Assembly (NCBI GenBank): GCA_045612845.1
Contig: JAZKZV010000003.1
Location: forward strand, 62,001-126,000
DNA length: 64,000 bases
DNA from: Ornithomonoglobus_A sp045612845
GTDB lineage: Bacteria; Bacillota; Clostridia; UBA1381
Direction of reading: 5' to 3'
Shown here: positions 41,583 to 50,258 of the stretch, one piece after another
Layout: the number at the start of each line of letters is the position of its first letter
Numbering within the stretch: the first letter of the stretch is position 1
Notes under the pieces: generated by a model
Database searches by the model: none
Told to the model about the DNA's origin: nothing
Seen by the model: only the letters and a program-made list of their open reading frames with translations
Position numbers and translations under genes: made by a program

Positions 41583-42443
41583 TCAGAGTCTGTTTACCTT
41601 CTCTTCGTTTCCTGTTTGCATAGAACGATAAATTGCATTTGCTACAAATACAGGAGCAACAAAATCCTTATAATTCTTTTGAGATTTTTTACTTGTAAGA
41701 ACCTTATTAAAGCCTGCAAATTCTCTTTCGAAAAGGCCGTCAAGAGGATATGTACCGCCAAATATCTTTTCGCCGCAATAAGCAGTTGCCGCATAGGTAT
41801 TAACACCATCAAGGAACAACAAATTAACGTCATAATCGTCATATCTTACTGTGCAGTTTATTTTTCCGTTATTATTAAATGCTTTTACGCTGTTGGGATA
41901 ATATCCGAAAATTTCGCACATTACTTCTACTGTGTGTTGTGCATAGAAGAAAAATCCTCCGTATGGGTTATCCAGACTTACAATGGTAGATACACATCCG
42001 CCATTTACTTCGCCCTCGCACTTTGTTTCTACAAGCTTTTTAAGCTCCTTAACGTTATCAGAATGAGCACATACTGTACCGCCGCAAATTGGTACATTAT
42101 TTTTAACAAGCTCATCGTATAAATCCTTTGCATCTTCTTCTGTACATGTAACAGGCTTATCTATAAACATAGGAATTCCATATTTAAGATATGGCTTTGC
42201 ATATTTATAGTGGTTATCGCCATGACGTGCAGTTATAATAATTCCGTCAACCTTACCTGCAAACTCGTCATATGACTTTGCAACGTACACACCATATGTT
42301 TCGTTTAATTTATTGGCCGCCTCTAAATCATCACTGTATACGCCCAGAACTTCTATATCGGGATATTGTTTATCTTTTATAACATAATCTAAAAACAAGT
42401 TTGCATGAGAGTTTTCGCAACCAAGTATAGCAATTTTTTTCAT
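41583..42443 (-). CDS. Gfo/Idh/MocA-like oxidoreductase, short form
   Basis: 286 residues, shorter than its neighbours. Rossmann start IAILGCENSHANLF, in which the usual GxGxxG is altered to GCENSH; VLGVYSDDLEAANKL, the IDKPVTCTEEDAK motif with lysine, and a reduced C-terminal domain. The HENSHANLF-type start is shared by a subset of myo-inositol-like dehydrogenases whose substrates are unknown. Sits between two full-length family members with 24 and 14 base gaps, so all three are one transcript. Confidence 0.85.
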   Translation of the reverse strand: MKKIAILGCENSHANLFLDYVIKDKQYPDIEVLGVYSDDLEAANKLNETYGVYVAKSYDEFAGKVDGIIITARHGDNHYKYAKPYLKYGIPMFIDKPVTCTEEDAKDLYDELVKNNVPICGGTVCAHSDNVKELKKLVETKCEGEVNGGCVSTIVSLDNPYGGFFFYAQHTVEVMCEIFGYYPNSVKAFNNNGKINCTVRYDDYDVNLLFLDGVNTYAATAYCGEKIFGGTYPLDGLFEREFAGFNKVLTSKKSQKNYKDFVAPVFVANAIYRSMQTGNEEKVNRL

Positions 42444-42457
42444 ACCATTCTCCCCCC

Positions 42458-43528
42458 TCAGAACTTTATCGGCATTGGGTTTTGTGCATATGCTGTCTCA
42501 ATTACACTGATTGTCATTGAGCCTTGTTCAGGTGTTACATCAAGCGGCTTGTTGTTTCTTATTCTGTCGTATATCATCTGATAGAACTTAATTGCACCTG
42601 TATAGAATGCCTCGCCCTCGAACTTACCGCTTTCAGTATGAGCTATTAAATCCTCTTTACAGTATGTGGGGTATCCGTCTTTATCAACAAGCGGCTCAAA
42701 TATAACCGCTTGTGGCGGATTTTCACCATCAACCACATACTTCATTTCATATTCGTATGTAGTACATCTGTATGCACCCTTTGAACCTAATATTTTGATA
42801 TTCCATGCAGGGAACGCATCATTTGAATGTGTTTCTATATCAATAACGGCTTTTTTAGGTGCACTAAGAATAATTTTTGCATAGTCGTCCGAGTCGCCGC
42901 TTGATAGGTCTGTTGTGTCAAGACGAGAAAATACAACCTCATAATCCTTATCAAAATCAACAAGACCAAGTGCAAGTCCAACGGGGTGCGGACCTGTGTT
43001 ATACAAGTTTCCTGCCATTTTACATTGTAGTGTCTGCCAGTCCCATCTTCTGCCAAATCCGTTGAATTTGACATCAATCTGCTTTATATCTCCAAGCACA
43101 CCGCTTTGTAAAACTCTTTTGGTTTCGAGATAGTACGGAGTAAGTAACGACTGTTGGAAAACTGCAAGAATAAGTCCCTTATCCTTTGCAAGTTTTATTA
43201 GCGTGTCGCACTCGTATCTGTTACGGGCAAACGGTTTTTCTACAATTACGTTCATACCATTTTCCAAAAGGTCTTTTGCAACAGAAAAATGCTGCTCTGA
43301 TGATGTGGCGTTTATAACTATATCAATATCGTCTCTTTTATAGAACTCGCGATAATCCTCGTACACATCGCAACCATATTCTTCTTTTGCTCTGTTGCGC
43401 TTCATCTCGTCAAGTTCTGCTACTGCAACTACATTTACCACCTTGTTATCGTCAGATTTAAAGAACAGACCGTGAATATCTCTTCCACTTCGGCCCTGAC
43501 CGATAATGGCTACATTTATTCTTTCCAT
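42458..43528 (-). CDS. Gfo/Idh/MocA family oxidoreductase (proximal gene)
   Basis: 356 residues. NVAIIGQGRSGRDIHG dinucleotide motif, VVAVAELDEMKRNRAKEEYG, the EKPFARNRYECD motif with lysine, and a C-terminal domain with the TGPHPVGLALGL histidine segment. First gene of the leftward unit, with GGGAGG seven bases before the ATG at 43528; a much longer open frame upstream lacks a site and is A/T-coded. Transcribed from the AraC-side promoter in the shared control cassette. Confidence 0.9.
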   Translation of the reverse strand: MERINVAIIGQGRSGRDIHGLFFKSDDNKVVNVVAVAELDEMKRNRAKEEYGCDVYEDYREFYKRDDIDIVINATSSEQHFSVAKDLLENGMNVIVEKPFARNRYECDTLIKLAKDKGLILAVFQQSLLTPYYLETKRVLQSGVLGDIKQIDVKFNGFGRRWDWQTLQCKMAGNLYNTGPHPVGLALGLVDFDKDYEVVFSRLDTTDLSSGDSDDYAKIILSAPKKAVIDIETHSNDAFPAWNIKILGSKGAYRCTTYEYEMKYVVDGENPPQAVIFEPLVDKDGYPTYCKEDLIAHTESGKFEGEAFYTGAIKFYQMIYDRIRNNKPLDVTPEQGSMTISVIETAYAQNPMPIKF

Positions 43529-43567
43529 ATTTATACCTCCCATTAGTATAATTACTATCGTGCCATC

Positions 43568-43596
43568 ATTATACAATATATTTTTTGAAATGTAAA
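43568..43596 (-). promoter_or_regulatory. Promoter of the leftward oxidoreductase unit
   Basis: Minus strand TTTACA and TATAAT, 17 bp apart, located at the left end of control cassette A. The identical promoter is found in cassette B at 44542-44570. Confidence 0.8.
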
Positions 43597-43635
43597 TATA
43601 AAAAAATGAATAAATATATTGCAAAAAGTGATATT
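43575..43635 (-). repeat. Control cassette A (61 bp)
   Basis: Identical at 58 of 61 positions to the reverse complement of cassette B (44503-44563). It contains the TTTACA -35, spacer and upstream operator region of the leftward promoter and also the TTGCAA -35 of the araC-type gene itself. Confidence 0.9.
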
Positions 43636-43647
43636 GTGATATATAAT
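43619..43647 (+). promoter_or_regulatory. Promoter of the AraC-family gene
   Basis: TTGCAA and TATAAT, 17 bp apart. The -35 lies inside cassette A, which would let the regulator control its own synthesis. Confidence 0.65.
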
Positions 43648-43672
43648 AAATAAAAATGAGTGGAGGGATTAT

Positions 43673-44503
43673 ATGTCTAAGGAGATAATATCGGAGCATA
43701 ATGATGACAAGGTAATATATAATCATATGGTTTATAAAAACCCTGACGTCGGCAGTTGCGATTTGCATACTCACGATGTATGTGAGATTATATTTTTAAG
43801 AAATGGCAATGTATCCGCAGTTATTGGCGGAAATGTATATAAATTACATAAAAACAGTCTTGTTATTTTCAGACCACACATACTGCACGCTATCAGGATT
43901 GACGGTGATGCATATTACGACAGGTTTGATATTTTGTTCGATGAAAAGCTCCTTGCGGGCGAAATATACGAGAATATTCCTACATATCTTGATGTTATAA
44001 ACTATAGCGGAAACAATTATGTTACGGATATTTTTAAAAAGATTGATTATTATAGCAAGCATTTTGAGAAAAACAACTTCACAAGATTGTTTTATTCACT
44101 TATACATGAGCTTGTATGCAATTTATCACTTGCTGAAGAAGTAGAAAAAAATGAAACTCCCGTATCGGTAAATGAACTTATAAACAAAGCTATTGACTAC
44201 GTAGACAACAACTATACACATAACATTACGGTAGAGAGTATGAGTGATGCACTTTTTGTTTCTAAAAGGCATTTACACTTTCTTTTTACCCAACAGCTTA
44301 ATATTACACCCAAGAAATATATAAATTCGATAAGGCTTTTAAAGGCACAAAATCTTATACGTATGGGGAATAATCCGTGCAATGCATATTCTATGTGCGG
44401 ATTTTTGAACTACTCAACATTTTACAGAAATTATACAGATTATTTCGGTCATTCCCCGTCAGAAGAAACAAGCAGTATACCCGTACGAAAAATTAAATCG
44501 TAA
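43673..44503 (+). CDS. AraC-family transcription regulator with cupin sensor domain
   Basis: 276 residues. The N-terminal cupin-like ligand domain shows DLHTHDVCEIIFLRNG (HxH plus Glu), KNSLVIFRPHILHAIR. The C-terminal double HTH of AraC/XylS type comprises INKAIDYVDNNYTHNITVESMSDALFVSKRHLHFLFTQQ (first helix pair, residues 160-205) and LRYxxA-type segment CNAYSMCGFLNYSTFYRNYTDYFGHSP. It lies between two identical control cassettes in opposed orientation; the genes on both sides are transcribed outward from these. Likely an activator responding to the sugar acted on by the neighbours; ligand unknown. GGAGGG precedes the start. Confidence 0.93.
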   Translation: MSKEIISEHNDDKVIYNHMVYKNPDVGSCDLHTHDVCEIIFLRNGNVSAVIGGNVYKLHKNSLVIFRPHILHAIRIDGDAYYDRFDILFDEKLLAGEIYENIPTYLDVINYSGNNYVTDIFKKIDYYSKHFEKNNFTRLFYSLIHELVCNLSLAEEVEKNETPVSVNELINKAIDYVDNNYTHNITVESMSDALFVSKRHLHFLFTQQLNITPKKYINSIRLLKAQNLIRMGNNPCNAYSMCGFLNYSTFYRNYTDYFGHSPSEETSSIPVRKIKS

Positions 44504-44563
44504 ATATCATTTTTTGCAATATATTTGTTCATATTTTTATATTTACATTTCAAAAAATATATT
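44503..44563 (+). repeat. Control cassette B (61 bp)
   Basis: Reverse-complement copy of cassette A with three changes in 61 bases. It starts at the last base of the AraC gene and ends two bases before the -10 of the hydrolase promoter. Confidence 0.9.
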
Positions 44564-44570
44564 ATATAAT
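44542..44570 (+). promoter_or_regulatory. Promoter of the alpha/beta hydrolase gene
   Basis: TTTACA and TATAAT, 17 bp apart, the same elements as the leftward oxidoreductase promoter. Upstream of the -35 is the shared operator TTTTTGCAATATATTT. Confidence 0.8.
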
Positions 44571-44608
44571 ATGTATGATTATATGAAAATGCTAAGGAGT
44601 AAAGTATT

Positions 44609-45532
44609 ATGAAAACATTAGAGGATTGGAAAAGGCTTATAGGTGAGCCACAAAATTATAACTTCGAAAAATCAATGGAGCTTATAGAAAAATATGAGTG
44701 TGAGTTTTATGATTGCGAAATATATATGCAAGCAAACGGTGTACGTGCAAACGGAGATACAACATATCAACGTGTTATGAAGGTTTTGCCAAAGAACGCT
44801 TATGGTAAATTACCCGCAGTTGTTGTTCCTTTCTATTACCCCGAAGCCGCATTAGCATTTGACCCGAAGACGAAAACAGTTCTCGAAAAATTTGCGGAAA
44901 ATCCCACAATAGCTGAGATTGTAAAAAGAGGCTATATTGTTATATCGGCAGACGCATATCATATAACATACACAGATACTCCATTAGATAAATATAACTC
45001 CTCAGGGCTTGAGGTATGGCAAAATGCAGCCAACCTCTTTAATAGTGAACACCCAAATTGGTGCGGAGTGGGAAAGCTTGTTTCTGATACAAGATTACTC
45101 ATCGATGCACTTACAGAGGACAGTCGTGTTGATGAAAACCGCATTGGTATAGCAGGTCATTCACTTGGCGGAAAAATGGCTTTCTACACAGGCTGTTTTG
45201 ATGAAAGAATTAAGGTAATTGTAGCAAGTGATTTTGGAATAGGCTGGGACCAGACAAACTGGTCGGACGAATGGTATTGGGGTAAAAAGCTCGAAATTGC
45301 AAAAAGAGATGGGTTTAACAATGCACAACTTCTTTCGCTATGTGCACCAAAACCATTCTGCCTGATTGCAGGTGAGGCGGACAATGACGACAGTAAAAAA
45401 ATGCTTGATACCGTTTTGGGATACGAAGAATGTCCGCAAAATATATTCTTTGTAAATCACAAATCGGGGCACAGACCTCCTAAGTATGCCGCTGATGCAG
45501 GTTACGGGTTTTTGGATAAATGGTTAAAATAG
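44609..45532 (+). CDS. Alpha/beta hydrolase (dienelactone-hydrolase/acetyl-xylan-esterase type)
   Basis: 307 residues, no signal peptide. The nucleophile elbow is AGHSLGGKMA with Ser185; the acid in LIAGEADNDD and a histidine in NHKSGHRPP complete the expected triad. The N-terminal strand arrangement (LPAVVVPFYYPEAAL, GYIVISADAYH) fits large cytoplasmic esterases. Under the same promoter type as the three oxidoreductases, so it probably acts on the same sugar or its ester, for example by deacylation; this is inference. AAGGAG precedes the start; a strong terminator follows. Confidence 0.85.
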   Translation: MKTLEDWKRLIGEPQNYNFEKSMELIEKYECEFYDCEIYMQANGVRANGDTTYQRVMKVLPKNAYGKLPAVVVPFYYPEAALAFDPKTKTVLEKFAENPTIAEIVKRGYIVISADAYHITYTDTPLDKYNSSGLEVWQNAANLFNSEHPNWCGVGKLVSDTRLLIDALTEDSRVDENRIGIAGHSLGGKMAFYTGCFDERIKVIVASDFGIGWDQTNWSDEWYWGKKLEIAKRDGFNNAQLLSLCAPKPFCLIAGEADNDDSKKMLDTVLGYEECPQNIFFVNHKSGHRPPKYAADAGYGFLDKWLK

Positions 45533-45534
45533 GC

Positions 45535-45577
45535 ATATAGGGGACAGTAAACTTTACTGTCCCCTATATTTATTTTA
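45535..45577. terminator. Terminator between the hydrolase and the PBP2 gene
   Basis: ATATAGGGGACAGT and ACTGTCCCCTATAT form a 14-bp perfect stem, then TTATTTTAG. Convergent genes on either side. Nothing else is seen up to 45632. Confidence 0.9.
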
Positions 45578-45632
45578 GTTTTATAATATCCGAATTTCCT
45601 TTGAACGTTGGGTACTAAAAGCAACAGTTCTT

Positions 45633-47672
45633 TTAATGATATTGATTTGCAAAGTATACATCAAACACGTCCTTTGCAACCTGTGCGGCATTTGTACCTC
45701 TTACACCATGCTCTATCACAACTGCTATTGCAATCTGCGGGTCATCTGCAGGTGCATAGGCGACAAATAGCGCATTGTTTGAGCCATTTCCTACCTGCGC
45801 AGTACCTGTTTTTCCGCATATAGAAACAGTGTAATCGGCAAATATATTAGATGCACTACCCTCATCAACCACACGTCGCATACCGTTTCTGACTGCATTT
45901 ATGACATCATCACCCATCTCTATTTTTTCCACAATTTGCGGCGGATATTCTGCAACAACACTTCCGTCAACAGATGAGCGTATGTTCTTTATTAAATTAA
46001 CCTTGTACCGCGTTCCGCCATTTGCAATAGTTGCCACGTAGTTTGCAAGCTGTACCGGAGTAAACAAACTGTATGACTGACCTATTGTTGCCTGAAGTGT
46101 ATCACCGCCAAACCACGACTTACTTGTTACATTGGTTATTATACTCTCCTTATACTCAGGACTTGCCATTGCACCCTTTGCTTCTTCAGTAAGCTCTATA
46201 CCTGTATATTCACCCAACCCAAAGCTTGTGGCATATTTACTTAATGTATCAATACCCATACGTCTGCCCACTTCGTAGAAGAAATAGTTGCATGATTGCT
46301 CTATTGCAGTTGATACATTTATACTGCCATGGGTTGCGTCATACTCTGACCATATCCAGCACGATGGCTGATAGTCTGCATAGAATTTATATATACCTTT
46401 TGTTTGTATTATCTCTCTTGGTGTTAAGTTCCCCGACTGCATTGCTGCTATTGCACTTAGCGGCTTAAAGGTTGAGCCGGGACTGTAAAGTCCGCTTACA
46501 CTTCTGTTATAGAACGGGTTTGCGCTATCTTCTAAAAGCTTTTCGTAATCCTCATTAAATCGCGACATATCGTATGTGGGATATGACGCGAGTGCCAATG
46601 TATCTCCCGTCTTTACGTCCAAAAGTGCTACTGCACCTGCATTGCAGTCTCTTCCGTTTTTAGCACCTGATGGTGCACTGAGTTGTATACGTTGTATGTT
46701 ATTTGCAAGAATTTCTTCGACCTGCTGCTGAAGTCGTGAGTCAATGGTTAGTGTTACGCTATGTCCCGGTACAGGCTCAATATCGTCTATAAGGCTTACC
46801 TCTCTGTTATTTATCTGCTTTACAGAACCTGTTGTACCATCTGTACCCCTTAAAAAGCTTTCTGCTTTTCTCTCTATTCCCTCTTTGCCGATTGTATCGT
46901 TCATGCCATAACCGTCAAAACGATATTTTTCGTATTCTTCGGCACTTATTCTGCCGCATCTGCCGACAATATGAGTTGCAACTCCGGGCTTATTGTATTC
47001 CCTTACATAGTTATTGGATATAGATACACCCTTTAGCGTTGTACCTCTCTCCTTTATTTTTGCTACCGCAGCCGGAGTTAAATCCTCTGCCATACAATAC
47101 GGAGAAACCTGAGAGAACCCTCTTAACTGTGCATCATAACGTATTCCGACTATACGTCTTATCTGTGTCTGATTATATGTTAACGGAATCTGATATATTT
47201 CCTTATATGCCTCTATAACCTCTGCGGCTGTCATATCATAGAATATTTTATCGTTAATATATTTATTATTTAAAAACCAGTCCTGGGCAGTTGTTTTATT
47301 TTCCTCAAAGGTGAAATAATAAGGTGCATAACTTACAGGCAAACTATCCTTAACCTCTATGCCCTCTTCGTCAAGGATTTCGAGCACGTCCATTATTGTT
47401 TCGTTAAGCTCTGCGGCACTTTGACCTGCTATTTGCAAAACCAGGTCATAAGCAACTTTATTTGACACCAATGGCTCTCCGTATCGGTCGAATATTTCGC
47501 CTCTTGGCGCTTTTTTGACAATATTGGAAGTCAGTCTTTCCTCTGCAACCTCCATATACATATCGCCTTTTAGTATCTGTAAATCATATAGTCTGTAGCC
47601 TATGGCGCATATCATTATGGCAATAACAATTTTTAATATGGTAAATCTTGCTCTACTGTTTCGCATATCCAA
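45633..47672 (-). CDS. mrdA: Penicillin-binding protein 2 (elongation transpeptidase)
   Basis: 679 residues, class B PBP for lateral wall growth. A single N-terminal membrane helix (FTILKIVIAIMICAIGYRLYDLQI), a pedestal domain with RGEIFDRYGEPL, and the transpeptidase domain: SxxK Ser400 in PGSTFKPL, SxN in EQSCNYFFYEVG and CGKTGTAQ. The start is probably TTG at 47672, eight bases behind AAGGAG; an ATG at 47666 is the alternative. It overlaps the mreD end by about 20 bases, so the pair is coupled. Last gene of the zapA-mre operon. Confidence 0.94.
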   Translation of the reverse strand: MDMRNSRARFTILKIVIAIMICAIGYRLYDLQILKGDMYMEVAEERLTSNIVKKAPRGEIFDRYGEPLVSNKVAYDLVLQIAGQSAAELNETIMDVLEILDEEGIEVKDSLPVSYAPYYFTFEENKTTAQDWFLNNKYINDKIFYDMTAAEVIEAYKEIYQIPLTYNQTQIRRIVGIRYDAQLRGFSQVSPYCMAEDLTPAAVAKIKERGTTLKGVSISNNYVREYNKPGVATHIVGRCGRISAEEYEKYRFDGYGMNDTIGKEGIERKAESFLRGTDGTTGSVKQINNREVSLIDDIEPVPGHSVTLTIDSRLQQQVEEILANNIQRIQLSAPSGAKNGRDCNAGAVALLDVKTGDTLALASYPTYDMSRFNEDYEKLLEDSANPFYNRSVSGLYSPGSTFKPLSAIAAMQSGNLTPREIIQTKGIYKFYADYQPSCWIWSEYDATHGSINVSTAIEQSCNYFFYEVGRRMGIDTLSKYATSFGLGEYTGIELTEEAKGAMASPEYKESIITNVTSKSWFGGDTLQATIGQSYSLFTPVQLANYVATIANGGTRYKVNLIKNIRSSVDGSVVAEYPPQIVEKIEMGDDVINAVRNGMRRVVDEGSASNIFADYTVSICGKTGTAQVGNGSNNALFVAYAPADDPQIAIAVVIEHGVRGTNAAQVAKDVFDVYFANQYH

Positions 47673-48174
47673 ATACTGTCTCCTTATTTATTTCATCTTC
47701 ATACACGCTCATTTTGAAAAGCCTGAATAAGACAGATGACAACAATGTGTTGTATATAACAGATGGCAACACTATTCTTATGATTGTACCAATAGTTATA
47801 AAATTAAAATTATACAGGTGCAATAATACCGAGTGAATTGCAACCGCTACTGCACCAAAAACACATACTCTCAAATTTGCGCTTATATATCTTGGGTATT
47901 TCTTTAAAGAATGAGCGCCAAGCGCAACACATACACACAGTATCAGCTCCATACCAAAGCTCTCTATACCCATAACTGCGTATACCAAAGACGCAACAAC
48001 TGTTACAAAAAGCATTTTAATAAAATCGTTCTCAAGTAATGCTATGAATAAAATAAGCAGAAAAACAAGCATAGGTCTTGCACCCATAAGAGAAAACCTA
48101 TGCATTACGCATACATCTAAAAGCATTGATATAAAAAACCATAAAAAAAGCTTTGTGTTTTTTCTTTTCAGCAT
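47653..48174 (-). CDS. mreD: Rod shape-determining protein MreD
   Basis: 173 residues with about five membrane helices and little charge (FISMLLDVCVMHRFS, ARPMLVFLLILFIALLEND, GIESFGMELILCVCVALG). Sequence is poorly conserved in this family; the call rests on topology, length and position between mreC and the PBP2 gene. Its distance from mreC (235 bases) is unusual because of inserted repeats. Confidence 0.88.
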   Translation of the reverse strand: MLKRKNTKLFLWFFISMLLDVCVMHRFSLMGARPMLVFLLILFIALLENDFIKMLFVTVVASLVYAVMGIESFGMELILCVCVALGAHSLKKYPRYISANLRVCVFGAVAVAIHSVLLHLYNFNFITIGTIIRIVLPSVIYNTLLSSVLFRLFKMSVYEDEINKETVFGYAKQ

Positions 48175-48237
48175 TGCGTTTTCCTTTCCGTTTTTATTGT
48201 TAAAATTATTCCTAAAAAGTAATGTCGTATATTCTTC

Positions 48238-48259
48238 GGGACGTCGAGGACGCCGTCCC
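48238..48259 (-). repeat. Dispersed hairpin repeat, copy 2
   Basis: On the minus strand GGGACG-GCGTCCTCGA-CGTCCC within ACACTGTAGGG. It matches copy 1 (19733-19754) with base changes on both sides of the stem that keep pairing. Confidence 0.65.
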
Positions 48260-48270
48260 CTACAGTGTCT

Positions 48271-48295
48271 TTGAAAATGGTAAGGTGGGCAATTT
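48271..48295. repeat. Direct repeat unit 1 inside the mreC-mreD gap
   Basis: TTGAAAATGGTAAGGTGGGC and following AATTT; 23 of 25 bases match 48374-48398. Confidence 0.7.
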
Positions 48296-48373
48296 CCAAA
48301 AACATAAATCCGTAATAAAATTGCTCAGATTGCCGTTTGAGAAGACGACGGCGTATGCGGATACGTCGAGTTT

Positions 48374-48398
48374 TTGAAAATGGTGAGATGGGCAATTT
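48374..48398. repeat. Direct repeat unit 2 inside the mreC-mreD gap
   Basis: TTGAAAATGGTGAGATGGGC and following AATTT, 103 bp from unit 1. Between the two lie a GACGACGGCGTATGCGGATA segment and a second partial GGCAATCTGAGC-like stretch. Confidence 0.7.
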
Positions 48399-48409
48399 TA
48401 TTAGGATTT

Positions 48410-49225
48410 TTATTTGTGAAGTATGAGTACCTCGTGCATACCCTTAAAGTTCGCCGACGGTTCTACCGTTGCAAAATTGAGCATTCCCAAATTATCCATA
48501 TTTATTTCACGTATTATGCCTATTGCTATGCCCTCAGGATAAATTCCGCCCGAGCCTGAGGTTTCTAAAATATCGCCTGTAATTATATTTACATTCTTAT
48601 CTACAAATGTAAGTTTACAGTTGGTTTTGGTGCTGAGCTCGCTATCACCCTCAACTACACCTATATCACCCGTTCTTGAAATTCTTATACCTGTTGCATT
48701 TTTGTCGGCTATAATTGTTGTAACTATCGCGTGATTTAAACCCACCTCGCTTATAAGTCCGACAAGACCACCGGGAGTTATAACCACATCGCCCTCTTTT
48801 ATTCCGCTTACAGTACCTTTGTTTATTTCTAATTTATCGTAATAATTGTTTGCACCGTGTCCTATAATTCTTGCTGCGGTTGTTTTATAGTCGAGAACTG
48901 ATTTTTTAAGCTCAAGAAGTTCACGGAGTTCATCAATCTCGCTGTGATATTCCTCATCATCGCGCACTTTCTTTTTAAGCTCAATATTTTCTTCTACAAG
49001 ACGCTCATTTTCTTCTCTGTAGCCTCTCATTTCGTACACAAATTCTACAGAGTTACCAATTTTATCTGCAATGTACGAAACGCCCGACTGAAACGGTGCA
49101 AAAACTGTTCTTATTACATTCGATACTGGATTTTCTCCGCCTATACGCGTTATAATACTCATAACAAGTGCAAACATTACTACTGCACCTATTACCTTCC
49201 CCGCCTTAGTCTTTAAAAACTTCAT
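48410..49225 (-). CDS. mreC: Rod shape-determining protein MreC
   Basis: 271 residues. A membrane helix near the N-terminus (KVIGAVVMFALVMSIIT), a coiled coil (YREENERLVEENIELKKKVRDDEEY) and the extracytoplasmic beta domain with AARIIGHGANNYYDKLEINKG, GDVVITPGGLVGLISEVG and SGSGGIYPEGIAIGII, all typical of MreC, which scaffolds the elongation PBPs. Starts 16 bases after the mreB stop. Ends at the repeat-filled gap before mreD. Confidence 0.95.
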   Translation of the reverse strand: MKFLKTKAGKVIGAVVMFALVMSIITRIGGENPVSNVIRTVFAPFQSGVSYIADKIGNSVEFVYEMRGYREENERLVEENIELKKKVRDDEEYHSEIDELRELLELKKSVLDYKTTAARIIGHGANNYYDKLEINKGTVSGIKEGDVVITPGGLVGLISEVGLNHAIVTTIIADKNATGIRISRTGDIGVVEGDSELSTKTNCKLTFVDKNVNIITGDILETSGSGGIYPEGIAIGIIREINMDNLGMLNFATVEPSANFKGMHEVLILHK

Positions 49226-49241
49226 TTTGTTCCTTTCGCTC

Positions 49242-50246
49242 TTATCTGTTTTTATCCTCTATAAGCTCTCTCACACGCTCGAGCATTTTACCTGTACCCA
49301 CAACAACACAGTCAAGCGGGTACTCGCCAACATATGTGCTTATTCCTGTCGCTTCGGTGATAAATCTGTCCATACCCTTTATAAGTGCACCGCCACCTGT
49401 TAAAATAATACCTCTGTCCATTATATCTGCCGCAAGCTCAGGCGGTGTATTTTCAAGTGTAATCTTTATAGTTTCGAGCATTTCGGCAAGATTTTCGCTC
49501 ATAGCTTCTCTTATTTGCGATTCCTTAACAAGCACCGTCTTTGGCAGACCAGTAGACACATCACGTCCCTTTACCTCAAATGTTTCTTCATCATCATCCT
49601 CGTATGCCGAGCCTATTGTTATTTTTATTTCTTCTGCCATTCTGTCGCCGACATTTATTTCGAGCTCTCTTTTTAAATAGTTTACTATTGCGCTGTTTAG
49701 TGCATCACCCGCTATTCTTATTGAATTTGACGCAACTATTCCACCAAGCGACATTACCGCAACCTCTGTTGTTCCGCCGCCGATATCAACAACCATTGTA
49801 CCCGTTGCACTCATTACGGGGAGTCCCGCACCCATAGCCGCCGCCATTGGCTCCTCAACGAGTATAACCTCCTTTGCACCCGATTGCATAATTGCCTCTT
49901 CTACAGCGCGTCTTTCCACTTCTGTTATACCCGACGGTATGCAAACAACAACTCTTGGTTTAAAAACGGAGCTTATATCCGAGTTCTTCATAAAATGTGT
50001 TATCATTGCCCGTGTTATATCAAAATCGGCAATGACACCGTCTTTTAACGGACGTACAACAACAATATTTTCGGGCGCTCTGCCTATCATTTCACTCGCC
50101 TCAAGACCTACCGCCACGACCTTGCCTGTGTATTTGTCTACCGCAACAACGGACGGTTCTCTTACAACAATACCTCTGCCCTTTACATATATGAGAGTAT
50201 TTGCAGTTCCCAAATCTATTCCTATATCACGTGAAAAAATTCTCAT
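49242..50246 (-). CDS. mreB: Rod shape-determining actin homologue MreB
   Basis: 334 residues. Actin-like ATPase that guides wall synthesis: phosphate 1 GIDLGTANTLIYVKGRGIV, phosphate 2 MVVDIGGGTTEVAVMSLGG, adenosine motif GIILTGGGALIKGMD, with VEEPMAAAMGAGLPV. The hydrophobic membrane-binding tip is present at MRIFSRDIG. AAGGAG before the ATG. Gap to maf is 12 bases. Confidence 0.97.
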   Translation of the reverse strand: MRIFSRDIGIDLGTANTLIYVKGRGIVVREPSVVAVDKYTGKVVAVGLEASEMIGRAPENIVVVRPLKDGVIADFDITRAMITHFMKNSDISSVFKPRVVVCIPSGITEVERRAVEEAIMQSGAKEVILVEEPMAAAMGAGLPVMSATGTMVVDIGGGTTEVAVMSLGGIVASNSIRIAGDALNSAIVNYLKRELEINVGDRMAEEIKITIGSAYEDDDEETFEVKGRDVSTGLPKTVLVKESQIREAMSENLAEMLETIKITLENTPPELAADIMDRGIILTGGGALIKGMDRFITEATGISTYVGEYPLDCVVVGTGKMLERVRELIEDKNR

Positions 50247-50258
50247 TGTCTTTTCTCC

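Noticed and set aside
41316..42122. Open frame of 268 codons antisense to the oxidoreductases
   Set aside because: It spans the boundary of two well-supported genes, is Cys/Ile/Tyr-rich and has no ribosome site or family resemblance.
43529..43774. 82-codon extension of the proximal oxidoreductase
   Set aside because: It is A/T-coded Ile/Tyr-rich sequence covering control cassette A and both promoters; the ATG at 43528 has a good ribosome site and gives the Rossmann start.
48271..48398. CRISPR-like array
   Set aside because: Only two 25-bp units, imperfect, without equal spacers or cas genes in the window.
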